Below are positions 1 to 8,654 of a stretch of DNA of 64,000 bases, piece by piece. Every line of letters begins with the position of its first letter. The first letter of the stretch is position 1. The notes under the pieces are model-generated. The model had not been told where the DNA came from and ran no database searches. It worked only from the letters and a program-made list of their open reading frames with translations. The DNA is from a bacterium. Lineage in GTDB: Bacteria > CSSED10-310 > JAFGSJ01. Position numbers and translations under genes: made by a program. The stretch is from assembly GCA_016934675.1 (NCBI GenBank), contig JAFGSJ010000060.1, positions 18,002 through 82,001 of the forward strand. Reading direction: 5' to 3'.

Positions 1-885
1 AAAGTAATGAACGAAATCATCGCTGAAGGTGTTGAGAATAGTCTTTATTATTATTTTTTAGGTTTGATAGTCGAATCGCGTGGTTCATTGGAGAAGGCCC
101 GTGATTTCTATCAAAAAGCCTGGTCATTGAACGAGGCTGATTTTCGGATACCGTATAAATTGTCAGTGATTTATTACAGTATGGGAGAACAAGAGAAATC
201 AATCCAGGTCCTGCGTGATGCATTATCGGAGTCCCCCAACAATCCCTGGCTCTATCTTTTTCTTGGGGAGGCCCATATGCGGATCGGTCAATATGACCAG
301 GCATTGGAATTGTTCAATCAGGGTGGCATTCTCGTGCCCGAGGATACAGAATTCTACCTGCAGAAAGCAGTCATTTTCGAGAAGAAAGGCGATTTTGAAC
401 AGACAGAGGAAATGCTCTTGAAAGTGATCTCACTGGATGAAAAGCACTCGGAAGCCCTGAATTTCCTGGGCTATTTCTATGCGGAACGGGGCGTTAAGCT
501 CGACCGGGCCGAGGAATACCTTGTGCGGGCCTTAGTGATTCAGCCTGAAAATGGCGCATATCTGGACTCGTTGGGTTGGGTATATTTCAAGCAGGGCAAG
601 CTGGAAAAAGCCCTGGAATATTTACAGCACGCTGCCGTCCGGATCGAGTATAAGGACGCAGTAGTCCTGGACCATTTGGCTGATGCCTGGGCCGCGGTCG
701 GCTGTTTTGAAACAGCGGTCACGCTATGGAGGAAAGTGGTTGAACTCGACCTGCACCCAGAAAATATTTCTGAAAAGATCAACCTGAACAGCGTGAAAAG
801 GAATGATCCGGCGAGTGACTGTCCGGTTTATGATCTTACCTCACTGCCAAACCCGGACTCGAGTGAAACACAAGTTCAGCCCTGA
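1..885 (+). CDS. TPR-repeat protein, 5' end outside window
   Basis: Tetratricopeptide-repeat protein. Successive 34-residue helical repeats run through most of the 290 visible residues (for example around residues 15-45, 50-80, 85-115, 155-185 and 190-220, with the usual W/Y-LG-Y-A-P spacing). The first ATG is at 7, but the frame is open to base 1 and the protein begins in the middle of a repeat, so the gene very probably starts upstream. TPR arrays are protein-protein scaffolds, and no catalytic domain is visible. It lies 30 bp before a lipoprotein gene in the same direction, so it is probably an envelope-associated TPR protein (inference). The last ~25 residues are non-repetitive and polar. 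Confidence 0.8.
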   Translation, partial: KVMNEIIAEGVENSLYYYFLGLIVESRGSLEKARDFYQKAWSLNEADFRIPYKLSVIYYSMGEQEKSIQVLRDALSESPNNPWLYLFLGEAHMRIGQYDQALELFNQGGILVPEDTEFYLQKAVIFEKKGDFEQTEEMLLKVISLDEKHSEALNFLGYFYAERGVKLDRAEEYLVRALVIQPENGAYLDSLGWVYFKQGKLEKALEYLQHAAVRIEYKDAVVLDHLADAWAAVGCFETAVTLWRKVVELDLHPENISEKINLNSVKRNDPASDCPVYDLTSLPNPDSSETQVQP

Positions 886-915
886 TTCAGAGTATCTCCA
901 TTCCTGTGGGGGGTT

Positions 916-1788
916 ATGGCTTATAAACACACAATGACAACACCGGCTGTTCTGTGTCAGACCAGACGGGATAGGACTGGATCGAGCCATGGAACGTATC
1001 GTCACACTGCCGTGGTCCGTTTTGTCCTGGTCACAATTATCTGTTCTGGATTCCTGACTGGCTGCCATGAAAGGCGACCACTCGAACAGAGTCCGCTCGA
1101 GGTCCGGATCGACCCGGATCGGATTGCGGCAATCGTGACAATGCTGGAAACCCGGGCCGCTGTTTTTACAGGGGTGCAAGGTAGGTTTGCTGCCCGAGTC
1201 ATCAAACCGGGCCTTGATTTCACTTTTCGAGGAGCTTTTCGGGCTGCACGTGAGGGCCAGACCCGACTCGAAATCTATTCACCCATGGGAATGGTCACCC
1301 ATGTCCTGGTCCTTGATAAGGATACCTTTCGATTCATCAGTGCCGAGGAGGGTGAGTTGAGTGGTCTGGCTTGCGAACCGGTTGAACGGCTCTATGATCA
1401 GTGGGGATTGACGATCATGCCTTACCAGCTCCTAGCCCTGTTTTCCGGCTCATATATCGAACCGCTCTTCTACGAAATCCAGGAGGGAAGTGCTCTGGAT
1501 AGACTACTGGTGAAGGTTGATCTGCGCTGCGTCAGAAACGGGGCAGTCGAGCACCTTTTTATTGATCCTGTCCAAACGGTCATGGTCAGGCGTCAATTAC
1601 GGCTGTCTCATTCAACTCAACCGGTCAACATTGCCTATTTCTATCCGGCTGAGGGAGCAGGGGGACAGTCTGATCCGGCAGATCTGTCTTCATTCCCCGA
1701 ACGCCTGGTGATTTCCCAGGAACGGGAGCGGGTCAGAATTCAAATTGATTTCAGTGACATTGCGGAAATCGGACAGGAAACGTTATAA
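916..1788 (+). CDS. Predicted outer-membrane lipoprotein (LolB/DUF4292-like)
   Basis: 290-residue putative lipoprotein. A hydrophobic stretch (about residues 33-48) ends in the lipobox FLTGC with Cys50, which predicts lipid anchoring. The following region (TGVQGRFAARV, then LDFTFRGAFRAAREGQTRLEIYSP in outline) resembles the LolB/DUF4292 fold that handles hydrophobic ligands in the periplasm. The n-region of 32 residues is unusually long. The ATG at 916 sits only 2 nt after a G-run, so a later start such as ATG 934 or GTG 1012 would give a more normal signal peptide. It lies between the TPR gene and ispE (18 bp away), probably one transcript. Exact function is unknown; the LolB relation is a weak, motif-level judgement. 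Confidence 0.6.
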   Translation: MAYKHTMTTPAVLCQTRRDRTGSSHGTYRHTAVVRFVLVTIICSGFLTGCHERRPLEQSPLEVRIDPDRIAAIVTMLETRAAVFTGVQGRFAARVIKPGLDFTFRGAFRAAREGQTRLEIYSPMGMVTHVLVLDKDTFRFISAEEGELSGLACEPVERLYDQWGLTIMPYQLLALFSGSYIEPLFYEIQEGSALDRLLVKVDLRCVRNGAVEHLFIDPVQTVMVRRQLRLSHSTQPVNIAYFYPAEGAGGQSDPADLSSFPERLVISQERERVRIQIDFSDIAEIGQETL

Positions 1789-1806
1789 GGACGGAGGCTA
1801 ATCGTC

Positions 1807-2724
1807 ATGGATTTGATGGCGAAGATGAACGGGCTGACGATCAAAGCGAATGCCAAAATCAATCTATGTCTGCGCGTGGTTGGACGCAGGACGGATGGTT
1901 ATCACCAGATCGAGACTATTTTTCAAGAGATTGATTTTGGCGATATTCTCACGATGCAGCCGAGCACAGGTGATATCAAGTTCGAGGTCCGCGGACTCTC
2001 CGTCCCGACCGACGAGACAAATCTGGTCATGCGGGCAGTTGCAGCTATGCGGGCCCAGTTCCGGACCAGCCAGGGAGTCAGGATCGTGCTTGAAAAGAAA
2101 ATACCGATCGGGGCCGGGCTGGGCGGTGGCAGCAGTGATGCGGCTGCAACTTTGAAAGGTTTGAGTGCGGTCTGGAATATCCGGGCCACAGCCGAACAAT
2201 TGCATGCTATCGCTGCCCGGTTGGGGGCCGATGTGCCGTTTTTTCTTCAGGGTGGCAGTTGTCTGGGCACAGGACGGGGAGATATTCTGACGCCCATACC
2301 TGATCTCAAACCGTTTCCGCTCCTTATCCTCAAGCCGGATTGCGCCATAAACACGACCTGGGTCTATCAACATTTTCGGACTGAAAATGAGCAAAGCGAC
2401 TTGACAAAGTTGGCCCCTTTTATTAATATATCCACTTTGGTCCAGAAGATTGATTGGCTTGAATCGGTGAAATCCTTGCTTGTCAACGATTTAGAGCAAG
2501 TCGTCCTGCCCCGGTTCGCCGAGGTGGCACGACTGCGGACAATGCTTCTGGAACGTGGTGCCTCAGTGTCATTGATGAGTGGTTCAGGTTCCACGGTGTT
2601 TGGTCTTTTTCAGGATGAACGGGCCCGCGATGTTGCCTATGACGGCATTTCAGACCAGGAGTGTTTGCGGCTAAAAGCAGCTTTCGCGAGGCGGCAGGAT
2701 TTACAGGTTGGACACGAAGCGTGA
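1807..2724 (+). CDS. ispE: 4-diphosphocytidyl-2-C-methyl-D-erythritol kinase
   Basis: GHMP-family kinase that phosphorylates CDP-methylerythritol in the cytosolic MEP route to isoprenoid precursors. The N-terminus carries the substrate motif AKINLCLRVVGRRTDGYH. The ATP-binding GHMP loop PIGAGLGGGSSDAA lies near residues 98-111, and a third GHMP motif (SLMSGSGSTVFGLF) is near the C-terminus. The length of 305 residues is normal. An SD-like GGAGG at 1793-1797 precedes the ATG by 9 nt. The order ispE, tRNA-Gln, prs, rplY, pth is a known conserved arrangement in several Gram-negative lineages, supporting the assignment. Confidence 0.95.
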   Translation: MDLMAKMNGLTIKANAKINLCLRVVGRRTDGYHQIETIFQEIDFGDILTMQPSTGDIKFEVRGLSVPTDETNLVMRAVAAMRAQFRTSQGVRIVLEKKIPIGAGLGGGSSDAAATLKGLSAVWNIRATAEQLHAIAARLGADVPFFLQGGSCLGTGRGDILTPIPDLKPFPLLILKPDCAINTTWVYQHFRTENEQSDLTKLAPFINISTLVQKIDWLESVKSLLVNDLEQVVLPRFAEVARLRTMLLERGASVSLMSGSGSTVFGLFQDERARDVAYDGISDQECLRLKAAFARRQDLQVGHEA

Positions 2725-2756
2725 AGCTGTTTGATCAAGGAGAGAATACAATTCGT

Positions 2757-2828
2757 TGGGGCGTCGTCAAGCGGTAAGACACGGGTCTTTGGAACCCGCA
2801 TTCGGAGGTTCGAATCCTCCCGCCCCAG
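2757..2828 (+). tRNA. tRNA-Gln (anticodon TTG)
   Basis: 72-nt cloverleaf. Acceptor strand TGGGGCG (2757-2763) pairs with CGCCCCA (2821-2827), with discriminator G at 2828. The anticodon loop CTTTGGA carries TTG, and the T-arm GGAGGTTCGAATCCTCC is perfect. The 3' CCA is not encoded. It sits between ispE and prs, probably co-transcribed with them. Confidence 0.97.
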
Positions 2829-2864
2829 TTTATCATATCGCAACCCGAAGCAAGGTGAAGGACC

Positions 2865-3806
2865 ATGCCATATAATCTGATAGTTATTGGCGGACGAGCC
2901 AATAATGATTTATGCAAGGAAATTTGTTCATGTATCGGTTTGGAGCCGGGCAATATCGAGATCACCAATTTTAAGGATGGGGAGACCTATGTCCATATTA
3001 CGGACAATATCCGGGGGGCCGATGTTTTTGTCATTCAACCCACGGCACCTCCGGTCAATCAGAGTATTATGGAACTCCTGATCATTCTCGATACGCTCAA
3101 ACGTGCTTCAGCCAAAAGGATCACGGCGGTGCTGCCTTATTATGGTTATGCCCGTCAGGACAGAAAGGACAAACCGCGGGTCGCGATAACCTCGAAACTC
3201 GTCGCTCGTCTGATCGAGGTCTCCGGGGCCCATCGGGTCCTGACCATTGACCTGCACGCCGATCAGATTCAAGGTTTTTTTGAGATTCCTTTCGATCATC
3301 TGCAGGCTATTCCGATCCTGGTTGATTATTTCAAATCCAAGCATTTGGACAATCTGGTCATCGTATCGCCCGATGCGGGCGGGGTGGCCCGGGCCCGTGC
3401 TTTCAGTTCCCGGCTCAATGCATCGCTGGCTATATCTCTTAAAAAACGCGAGAAGAAGAACGAGAGTGAATTGATTGACATAATTGGTGATGTCAAAGGG
3501 AAAAAAGCCATCATTCTCGATGATATTATCGATACTGCCGGGACACTAACCAATTGTGCCCAAGCCCTGATGGAACGTGGGGCGGTTGAGGTATTTGCCG
3601 CAGCGACCCATCCGGTCCTGTCTGAACCGGCTATTGCCAGGCTGAACGATTCTATCATCAGCGAGGTCGTGGTGACCAATACTATTGATTCGGCCGTAAA
3701 AGCCAAAGAGTGTCCAAAAATTAAAACTGTCAGCATTGCTTCACTTCTGGGCAAAGCTATTACCAGCATTCATGAAGAGACCTCTGTGAGTGCTCTCTTT
3801 CGATAA
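2865..3806 (+). CDS. prs: Ribose-phosphate pyrophosphokinase
   Basis: Transfers pyrophosphate from ATP to ribose 5-phosphate to make PRPP for nucleotide, His and Trp synthesis. 313 residues, normal for class I bacterial enzymes. Visible motifs are the divalent-metal/ATP signature VLTIDLHADQIQGFF (about residues 125-139), YGYARQDRK near residue 97, and the PRPP loop AIILDDIIDTAGTL near residues 215-228. The ATG follows GGTGAAGGA by a few bases. It starts 36 bp after the tRNA-Gln gene and is followed by rplY. Confidence 0.96.
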   Translation: MPYNLIVIGGRANNDLCKEICSCIGLEPGNIEITNFKDGETYVHITDNIRGADVFVIQPTAPPVNQSIMELLIILDTLKRASAKRITAVLPYYGYARQDRKDKPRVAITSKLVARLIEVSGAHRVLTIDLHADQIQGFFEIPFDHLQAIPILVDYFKSKHLDNLVIVSPDAGGVARARAFSSRLNASLAISLKKREKKNESELIDIIGDVKGKKAIILDDIIDTAGTLTNCAQALMERGAVEVFAAATHPVLSEPAIARLNDSIISEVVVTNTIDSAVKAKECPKIKTVSIASLLGKAITSIHEETSVSALFR

Positions 3807-3839
3807 CACTTTTTCTTTGTATGATGGAGCGAAATAACC

Positions 3840-4421
3840 ATGAGCGAATACAGTATTGAGGCAGAAGCCAGAGAAATAACCGGAAAGGGGAACATGAGGA
3901 AGATGCGGACCAAGGGTATTTTACCCGGCGTTGTGTACGGTCACACTCAAAAAACAATCCACCTCACCCTTGAAACGAAAGAATTCATGCATATGCTTTA
4001 TAAGGGCCTTTCGTTGAATGATCCCATGACCTTGAGCGTGAAAGCGGACAAAGACAGCTTCAGTAAGACTGTTTTTATCAAGGAATTACAACGTGACCCT
4101 GTGACAAACGAGGTATTACATGTCGATTTCTATACCGTCGAGCCGACGCAGAAAATAACGTTACCGATTATCATCAAGGGTAAAGGCACGCCGATGGGTA
4201 AGGAACAGGGTGGTATTTTACAGCAGTTGACCAGCGAGATCAAAGCTGAGGGTCTGGTGCCCGACCTGCCTCGTGAGATCGAGGTGGACCTGAGTCAGCT
4301 CAATGTGGGTGATTCATTATCTGTGGGACAATTGACATTACCGGCCAACATTCGGGTGCTGGACAGTGAAGACAAAGTACTCTTTCACGTGCTGAGTGCC
4401 AAGAAAGTCTATATCGAGTAG
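3840..4421 (+). CDS. rplY: 50S ribosomal protein L25 (Ctc/TL5 long form)
   Basis: bL25 of the CTC/TL5 type binds 5S rRNA. 193 residues, with the N-terminal L25 domain (about 1-93: REITGKGNMRKMRTKGILPGVVYG, then LQRDPVTNEVLHVDFYTV in outline) followed by the C-terminal beta domain found in the long form. SD GGAGCG lies upstream of the ATG. Position between prs and pth is typical of this cluster. Confidence 0.95.
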   Translation: MSEYSIEAEAREITGKGNMRKMRTKGILPGVVYGHTQKTIHLTLETKEFMHMLYKGLSLNDPMTLSVKADKDSFSKTVFIKELQRDPVTNEVLHVDFYTVEPTQKITLPIIIKGKGTPMGKEQGGILQQLTSEIKAEGLVPDLPREIEVDLSQLNVGDSLSVGQLTLPANIRVLDSEDKVLFHVLSAKKVYIE

Positions 4422-4507
4422 GACCCGGACCTGCGTTCAACCTTGATCCGAGATGGGAATTCCCCGATTGAGAACCGGGATTTGCCGATGAGGCCACTTT
4501 CCAGGCT

Positions 4508-5104
4508 ATGGTCCATGTCATGAAAAACATGCCGGATATGATTATCGCTGGCTTGGGCAATCCTGGCAGGACTTATGAACAGACCCGCCATAATGTTGGT
4601 TTTCGGGCACTCGACCGTTTCGCGGCACTGGTCAAAAGCACTCGTTTCGACAATATCGGCTGTGCGTTGCAAGCACGGGTACGTCTGATGGGCAAGGAGA
4701 TTCTCCTGATTAAACCGATGACCTACATGAACCGGAGTGGCGTGGCTCTCGAATATGTCCTGCGTTCATGGCAGTTGGAGCCGGAGGAACTTGTGGTCAT
4801 CCATGACGATCTTGATTTGCCGATTGGCCGCTTGAGATTGCGTCGTGACGGCGGCAGTGGCGGCCACAAGGGGACCCAATCTATTATTGACCACCTTTCG
4901 AGTCAGGCATTCATGCGTGTGCGAATTGGTATTGGCAAGCCTGATCTAAGCGATGATGTCACGGAATATGTCTTGACGCAATTCAACCCCGCTGAACAGG
5001 AGCTTATGACGACCACAATCAATCGTGCCGCACAAAGTATCCAGGCAATTGTTGCCGAAGGTTTGATCGCTGCAATGAATATATATAATCAATCCATAGA
5101 ATAG
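4508..5104 (+). CDS. pth: Peptidyl-tRNA hydrolase
   Basis: Cleaves the ester bond of peptidyl-tRNA to recycle tRNA from stalled ribosomes. Family motifs are IIAGLGNPGRTYEQTRHNVG, with the catalytic His in the TRHNVG segment, then LIKPMTYMNRSG and VVIHDDLDLPIGRLR with GGSGGHKG. The start is unclear: in-frame ATGs occur at 4508, 4520, 4529 and 4538, and none has a strong SD. The usual family N-terminus would favour 4529 or 4538, giving about 188-191 residues. Last gene of the ispE-prs-rplY-pth run; 27 bp precede the pyrophosphatase gene. Confidence 0.94.
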   Translation: MVHVMKNMPDMIIAGLGNPGRTYEQTRHNVGFRALDRFAALVKSTRFDNIGCALQARVRLMGKEILLIKPMTYMNRSGVALEYVLRSWQLEPEELVVIHDDLDLPIGRLRLRRDGGSGGHKGTQSIIDHLSSQAFMRVRIGIGKPDLSDDVTEYVLTQFNPAEQELMTTTINRAAQSIQAIVAEGLIAAMNIYNQSIE

Positions 5105-5131
5105 AAGGGGTTCATAGAAAGGAGTATCGGT

Positions 5132-7189
5132 ATGGGCAGTTTTGCAGAATTCTTATCCGCGTTTGCGCCCATTGTCGGGCTTGTAGGCTTGTGGTATGCC
5201 TGGCAAGTATTCCAACGTATTTCCAGGATCACAATTGATGATGAGAAACTGAATACAATCTCACATGACATCCATCGTGGAGCAATGGTTTTTCTCAGCC
5301 GGGAATACTCGATCATTGCCGTATTTGTGGCGATAGTCTTTTGTTTACTGGGACTTTGGCTCGGCAATTGGTGGACTGCTCTCGCATTTCTGACTGGGGC
5401 GGTCTGTTCTGCAACAGCCGGTTTTTTTGGCATGTCGGCTGCCACGCGGGCCAATGTTCGGACGGCTCACCTGGCCAAGGCTGAAGGTGCCGGCGCTGCC
5501 CTGAGCATTTCCTTTGCCGGTGGCAATGTCATGGGCATGAGTGTGGCTAGTCTTGGCCTGGTGGGACTGGGGGCCTGGTTTCTCTATGTTGTTTTTTCGA
5601 GGAATCCCGAAGCTGCACCTGAGATGCAGTTCTTTTCTTCGGCCTTTATTTCGGTGATTTCCGGTTTCGCCATGGGCGCCAGCTCGATCGCCCTGTTCGC
5701 ACGTGTCGGTGGAGGGATCTATACCAAAGCTGCTGATGTTGGGGCCGATCTGGTTGGTAAGGTCGAAGCCGGTATTCCGGAGGATGATCCTCGGAACCCG
5801 GCAGTCATAGCTGACAACGTAGGAGACAATGTCGGTGATGTCGCCGGAATGGGGGCTGATCTGTTCGAATCTTATGTGGGTGCGGTTGTGGCTACCATGG
5901 CCATCGCAGCAACCATGAACTCACCCATCAAATTGATGGCTTTCCCGCTTGTTCTCGTTTCTCTCGGTCTGTTTGCCTCGATCCATGGCAGCCGTTATAT
6001 CGACAAATACCAAGAGCAGGACCCTCAGATTACACTGCGTAAAGCGACCTGGGTCTCGGCTGGAATCTATCTGGTCGGCGCCCTGCTGTTGACCTTGATC
6101 CTGTTACATGATCTGAAACCGTTTATGGCGATTCTTTTCGGTATGCTGTCAGGTGTGGGGATCGGATATGTAACTGAACTCTATACATCGGGTAAGGAAC
6201 CGATTCTGGGTTTTTTCAAGCGTCCGATTCTGAGAATTGCCGATGCCTCGCAGACCGGTCCGGCTACTAACATTATCACCGGTTTGGCTGTGGGTATGGA
6301 GAGTGTGGTTCTGCCCGTCGTTATTCTGTGTATCGCCATCATCATCGCTTTCCAATCGGCCGGACTCTATGGGATCGGTTTAGCCGCGGTATCCATGCTG
6401 GCCACAATCGGGATCACCATGTCCGTTGACGCCTATGGACCGGTCGCCGACAATGCTGGCGGCATTGCTGAGATGTCCGGATTGGGTCCTGAAACACGCA
6501 AGATTACGGACCGACTCGATGCTCTGGGCAATACAACCGCGGCTATGGGCAAAGGGTTTGCCATAGGTTCAGCGGCCCTGACTGCTCTGGCCTTATTCTC
6601 AGCTTATCAGAGTACGGTTGGCGTGAAAACGATCGATTTGACGAATGCCTATGTCATCGCCGGTCTATTCCTGGGCGGCATTTTACCCTACCTGATCGCG
6701 GCCCTGACCATGAATGCCGTGGGTAAGGCTGCTTCACAAATGGTCTCGGAAGTCAGACGGCAATTCAAAGAAATTCTGGGCATCATGGAAGGCACTGCCA
6801 AACCCGATTCTGAACGTTGTGTTCAGATTAGCGCCAATGCCGCTTTAAAACAGATGATTGCCCCGGGTATTATCGTGGTGATCGCTCCCATTCTGGTCGG
6901 CTTCATACTCGGGCCGGCTGCCCTTGGTGGCATGCTGGCCGGAGCTACTCTGTCCGGCGTGCTGCTGGCCCTGATGATGGCCAACGGGGGCGGGGCCTGG
7001 GACAATGCCAAAAAATATATCGAGGAAGGCAATATCGGCGGTAAAGGTTCAGCGGCCCATGCTGCTTCAGTCGTAGGCGATACGGTCGGTGATCCCTTTA
7101 AAGACACCGCTGGCCCGGCTATGAACATTCTGATCAAGTTGATGTCCATCGTCTCTCTGGTCATTGCTCCACTCCTGGCCATACATTGA
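5132..7189 (+). CDS. hppA: Membrane-bound ion-translocating pyrophosphatase
   Basis: Multi-spanning membrane pump that couples PPi hydrolysis to export of H+ and/or Na+. 685 residues with about 16 hydrophobic segments. The catalytic region [19 protein letters not shown] begins near residue 202 and continues with [18 protein letters not shown]; the second acidic region [14 protein letters not shown] lies near residue 618. Around residue 465 the sequence [16 protein letters not shown] has Ala where K+-independent enzymes carry Lys, so this is most likely a K+-dependent subtype. That class includes Na+-pumping bacterial members (family knowledge), but ion specificity is not decided by this read. 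Strong SD GAAAGGAG upstream. Confidence 0.95.
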   Translation: MGSFAEFLSAFAPIVGLVGLWYAWQVFQRISRITIDDEKLNTISHDIHRGAMVFLSREYSIIAVFVAIVFCLLGLWLGNWWTALAFLTGAVCSATAGFFGMSAATRANVRTAHLAKAEGAGAALSISFAGGNVMGMSVASLGLVGLGAWFLYVVFSRNPEAAPEMQFFSSAFISVISGFAMGASSIALFARVGGGIYTKAADVGADLVGKVEAGIPEDDPRNPAVIADNVGDNVGDVAGMGADLFESYVGAVVATMAIAATMNSPIKLMAFPLVLVSLGLFASIHGSRYIDKYQEQDPQITLRKATWVSAGIYLVGALLLTLILLHDLKPFMAILFGMLSGVGIGYVTELYTSGKEPILGFFKRPILRIADASQTGPATNIITGLAVGMESVVLPVVILCIAIIIAFQSAGLYGIGLAAVSMLATIGITMSVDAYGPVADNAGGIAEMSGLGPETRKITDRLDALGNTTAAMGKGFAIGSAALTALALFSAYQSTVGVKTIDLTNAYVIAGLFLGGILPYLIAALTMNAVGKAASQMVSEVRRQFKEILGIMEGTAKPDSERCVQISANAALKQMIAPGIIVVIAPILVGFILGPAALGGMLAGATLSGVLLALMMANGGGAWDNAKKYIEEGNIGGKGSAAHAASVVGDTVGDPFKDTAGPAMNILIKLMSIVSLVIAPLLAIH

Positions 7190-7190
7190 T

Positions 7191-7208
7191 GATCAAAGCT
7201 TGATCTTT
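7191..7208 (+). terminator. Weak hairpin after hppA
   Basis: GATCAA-AGC-TTGATC, a perfect 6-bp stem, followed by TTT two bases after the hppA stop. The stem is AT-rich and the T-tract short, so termination here is tentative. Confidence 0.3.
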
Positions 7209-7271
7209 AGAGGTGACTGTTATACCTATGTGTTACTTGATGGAGTTTTTCATTACTTGAGTAGTTATTGA

Positions 7272-7302
7272 CCCTGCCCCACCGCGTGGAACGCGAGCAG
7301 GG
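7272..7302 (+). promoter_or_regulatory. Hairpin in the rpsF leader, possible S6 autoregulatory site
   Basis: CCCTGC (7272-7277) pairs with GCAGGG (7297-7302). Inside, CGCGT (7283-7287) pairs with ACGCG (7291-7295), leaving an asymmetric internal loop CCCAC opposite a single A. It lies 24 nt before the rpsF start and has no T-run, which argues against a terminator. Leaders of rpsF operons often carry an S6:S18-binding stem with a C-rich bulge (family knowledge). Assignment here is inference. Confidence 0.35.
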
Positions 7303-7326
7303 GCTTTACTCGAAGGGAGGAACACT

Positions 7327-7716
7327 TTGCGTACCTACGAAGTTATTTTTATTTTGTCCCCAGGCCTTGATCCTGATGCTGCGGAGAACCGAGCTGGAGA
7401 AATACGGCAAACCATGACCAACGCTGGTGTGAATGTTCTGTATACCGAAAGCTGGGGCAAACGAAAACTGGCCTACTATGTCAAAAAGCAGAATTTCGGT
7501 TATTATTTCTTTTGGCAGGTCGAGGTCAACAACGAAACTTTACGTGAGCTTGACCGAATGATGAAGCTGCAGGACAACATCCTCAAGTTTATCATTGTCA
7601 AAGGTGAAACGGACGCTGTCGGGCAAGCAACGCCATTCATGGCTTCGGAGAGGGTCAAGGAAGTCAAAGAAATAAAGGAACCCAAGGAAGAAGAAGATGA
7701 GGAGGAGGAAGGCTAA
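7327..7716 (+). CDS. rpsF: 30S ribosomal protein S6
   Basis: bS6 of the ribosomal small subunit, partner of S18 on the platform. The N-terminus MRTYEVIFILSPGLD and the segment WGKRKLAYYVKKQNFGYYFFW are typical. It starts with TTG at 7327, preceded by GGGAGG (7315-7320). At 129 residues it is longer than the ~95-residue core because of an acidic Glu/Lys-rich tail (about residues 105-129). The stop TAA overlaps the ssb ATG by one base, so ssb is translationally coupled. Confidence 0.95.
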   Translation: MRTYEVIFILSPGLDPDAAENRAGEIRQTMTNAGVNVLYTESWGKRKLAYYVKKQNFGYYFFWQVEVNNETLRELDRMMKLQDNILKFIIVKGETDAVGQATPFMASERVKEVKEIKEPKEEEDEEEEG

Positions 7717-8105
7717 TGGCATCGTTCAATCGGGTGACACTTGTGGGGAATCTCGTCCGTGATCCTGAACTGAAATATATCCCGAGCGGGACCCCTATTT
7801 GTACTTTCTCGATTGCAGTCAACCGTAAATACAAGCAGGGCGAGGAATGGAAAGAAAGCACCTGCTTCATTGATATCGAAACCTGGGGACGGCAAGCTGA
7901 AACAGCAGGCGAATATTTGAAAAAAGGGAGGATGGTCCTGATCGACGGTCGTATCGAGCAAGACCGCTGGGAAACCCAGGACGGTTCAAAACGTTCCAAA
8001 CACAAGATCGTGGCCAATCAAATCGTTTTTCTATCCAGCGGTCGTGACCAGGATTTGCCAACCGATACAAGTGAAAAACCGGTCGATGACGATATTCCAT
8101 TCTAG
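7716..8105 (+). CDS. ssb: Single-stranded DNA-binding protein
   Basis: OB-fold SSB that coats ssDNA in replication and repair. The N-terminus MASFNRVTLVGNLVRDPELK and the region FIDIETWGRQAE are canonical. The C-terminus ends in the acidic tip DDDIPF that recruits partner enzymes. At 129 residues it is short because the disordered linker between OB fold and tip is only ~20 residues. It starts inside the rpsF stop (TAATG overlap). The next gene is rplI; rpsR is not between them. Confidence 0.95.
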   Translation: MASFNRVTLVGNLVRDPELKYIPSGTPICTFSIAVNRKYKQGEEWKESTCFIDIETWGRQAETAGEYLKKGRMVLIDGRIEQDRWETQDGSKRSKHKIVANQIVFLSSGRDQDLPTDTSEKPVDDDIPF

Positions 8106-8197
8106 AACAGTCATGGAATACATGACCGAATATACTAGGTAAACCAAGATATATCTGACAAGACATTATCAGAAACATTTTTAAAGTGGAGTTTCAC

Positions 8198-8641
8198 ATG
8201 CAGGTCATTCTGAAAAAAACTATCGCACATCTCGGTAAAGAGGGCGAAACCATTACCGTCTCTGATGGTTATGGCCGAAATTACCTTATCCCTCAAGGTA
8301 TTGCCTTTGAAGCCACCTCGGGTAATCTGAAGATACTCGAATGGGAAAAGAACCAGGTTTCTCTCCGCCGTAACAAGGAAATCCGGGAAGCCAAGGACTT
8401 GGCTCAATCCTTGAAAAAACTCTCGATTACGATCCGGAGTGAAGTGGGTGAAAATGAAAAACTGTATGGTTCGGTTGGGGTCAATGACATCATTACCGCC
8501 CTGGCCAACGAGGGTGTTCATTTATCCAAGAAACAGATCGTTCTCGAGGAACCGATCAAAGCCCTGGGCATTTATAATATTCCCGTTAAGCTGCATCCGG
8601 AAGTCGAAAGCAAGATTAAAATCTGGGTCGTGAAAACATAG
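8198..8641 (+). CDS. rplI: 50S ribosomal protein L9
   Basis: bL9 of the large subunit, a two-domain protein joined by a long helix. The N-terminal signature LGKEGETITVSDGYGRNYLIP is clear and the 147-residue length is normal. An in-frame GTG at 8186 would add four residues, but ATG 8198 gives the family N-terminus MQVILKKTIAHLG, and GTGGAG at 8186-8191 then serves as its SD. It is separated from ssb by 92 bp, where many bacteria carry rpsR, but no S18 reading frame is present. Confidence 0.95.
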   Translation: MQVILKKTIAHLGKEGETITVSDGYGRNYLIPQGIAFEATSGNLKILEWEKNQVSLRRNKEIREAKDLAQSLKKLSITIRSEVGENEKLYGSVGVNDIITALANEGVHLSKKQIVLEEPIKALGIYNIPVKLHPEVESKIKIWVVKT

Positions 8642-8654
8642 TAGTCCTGATGGG

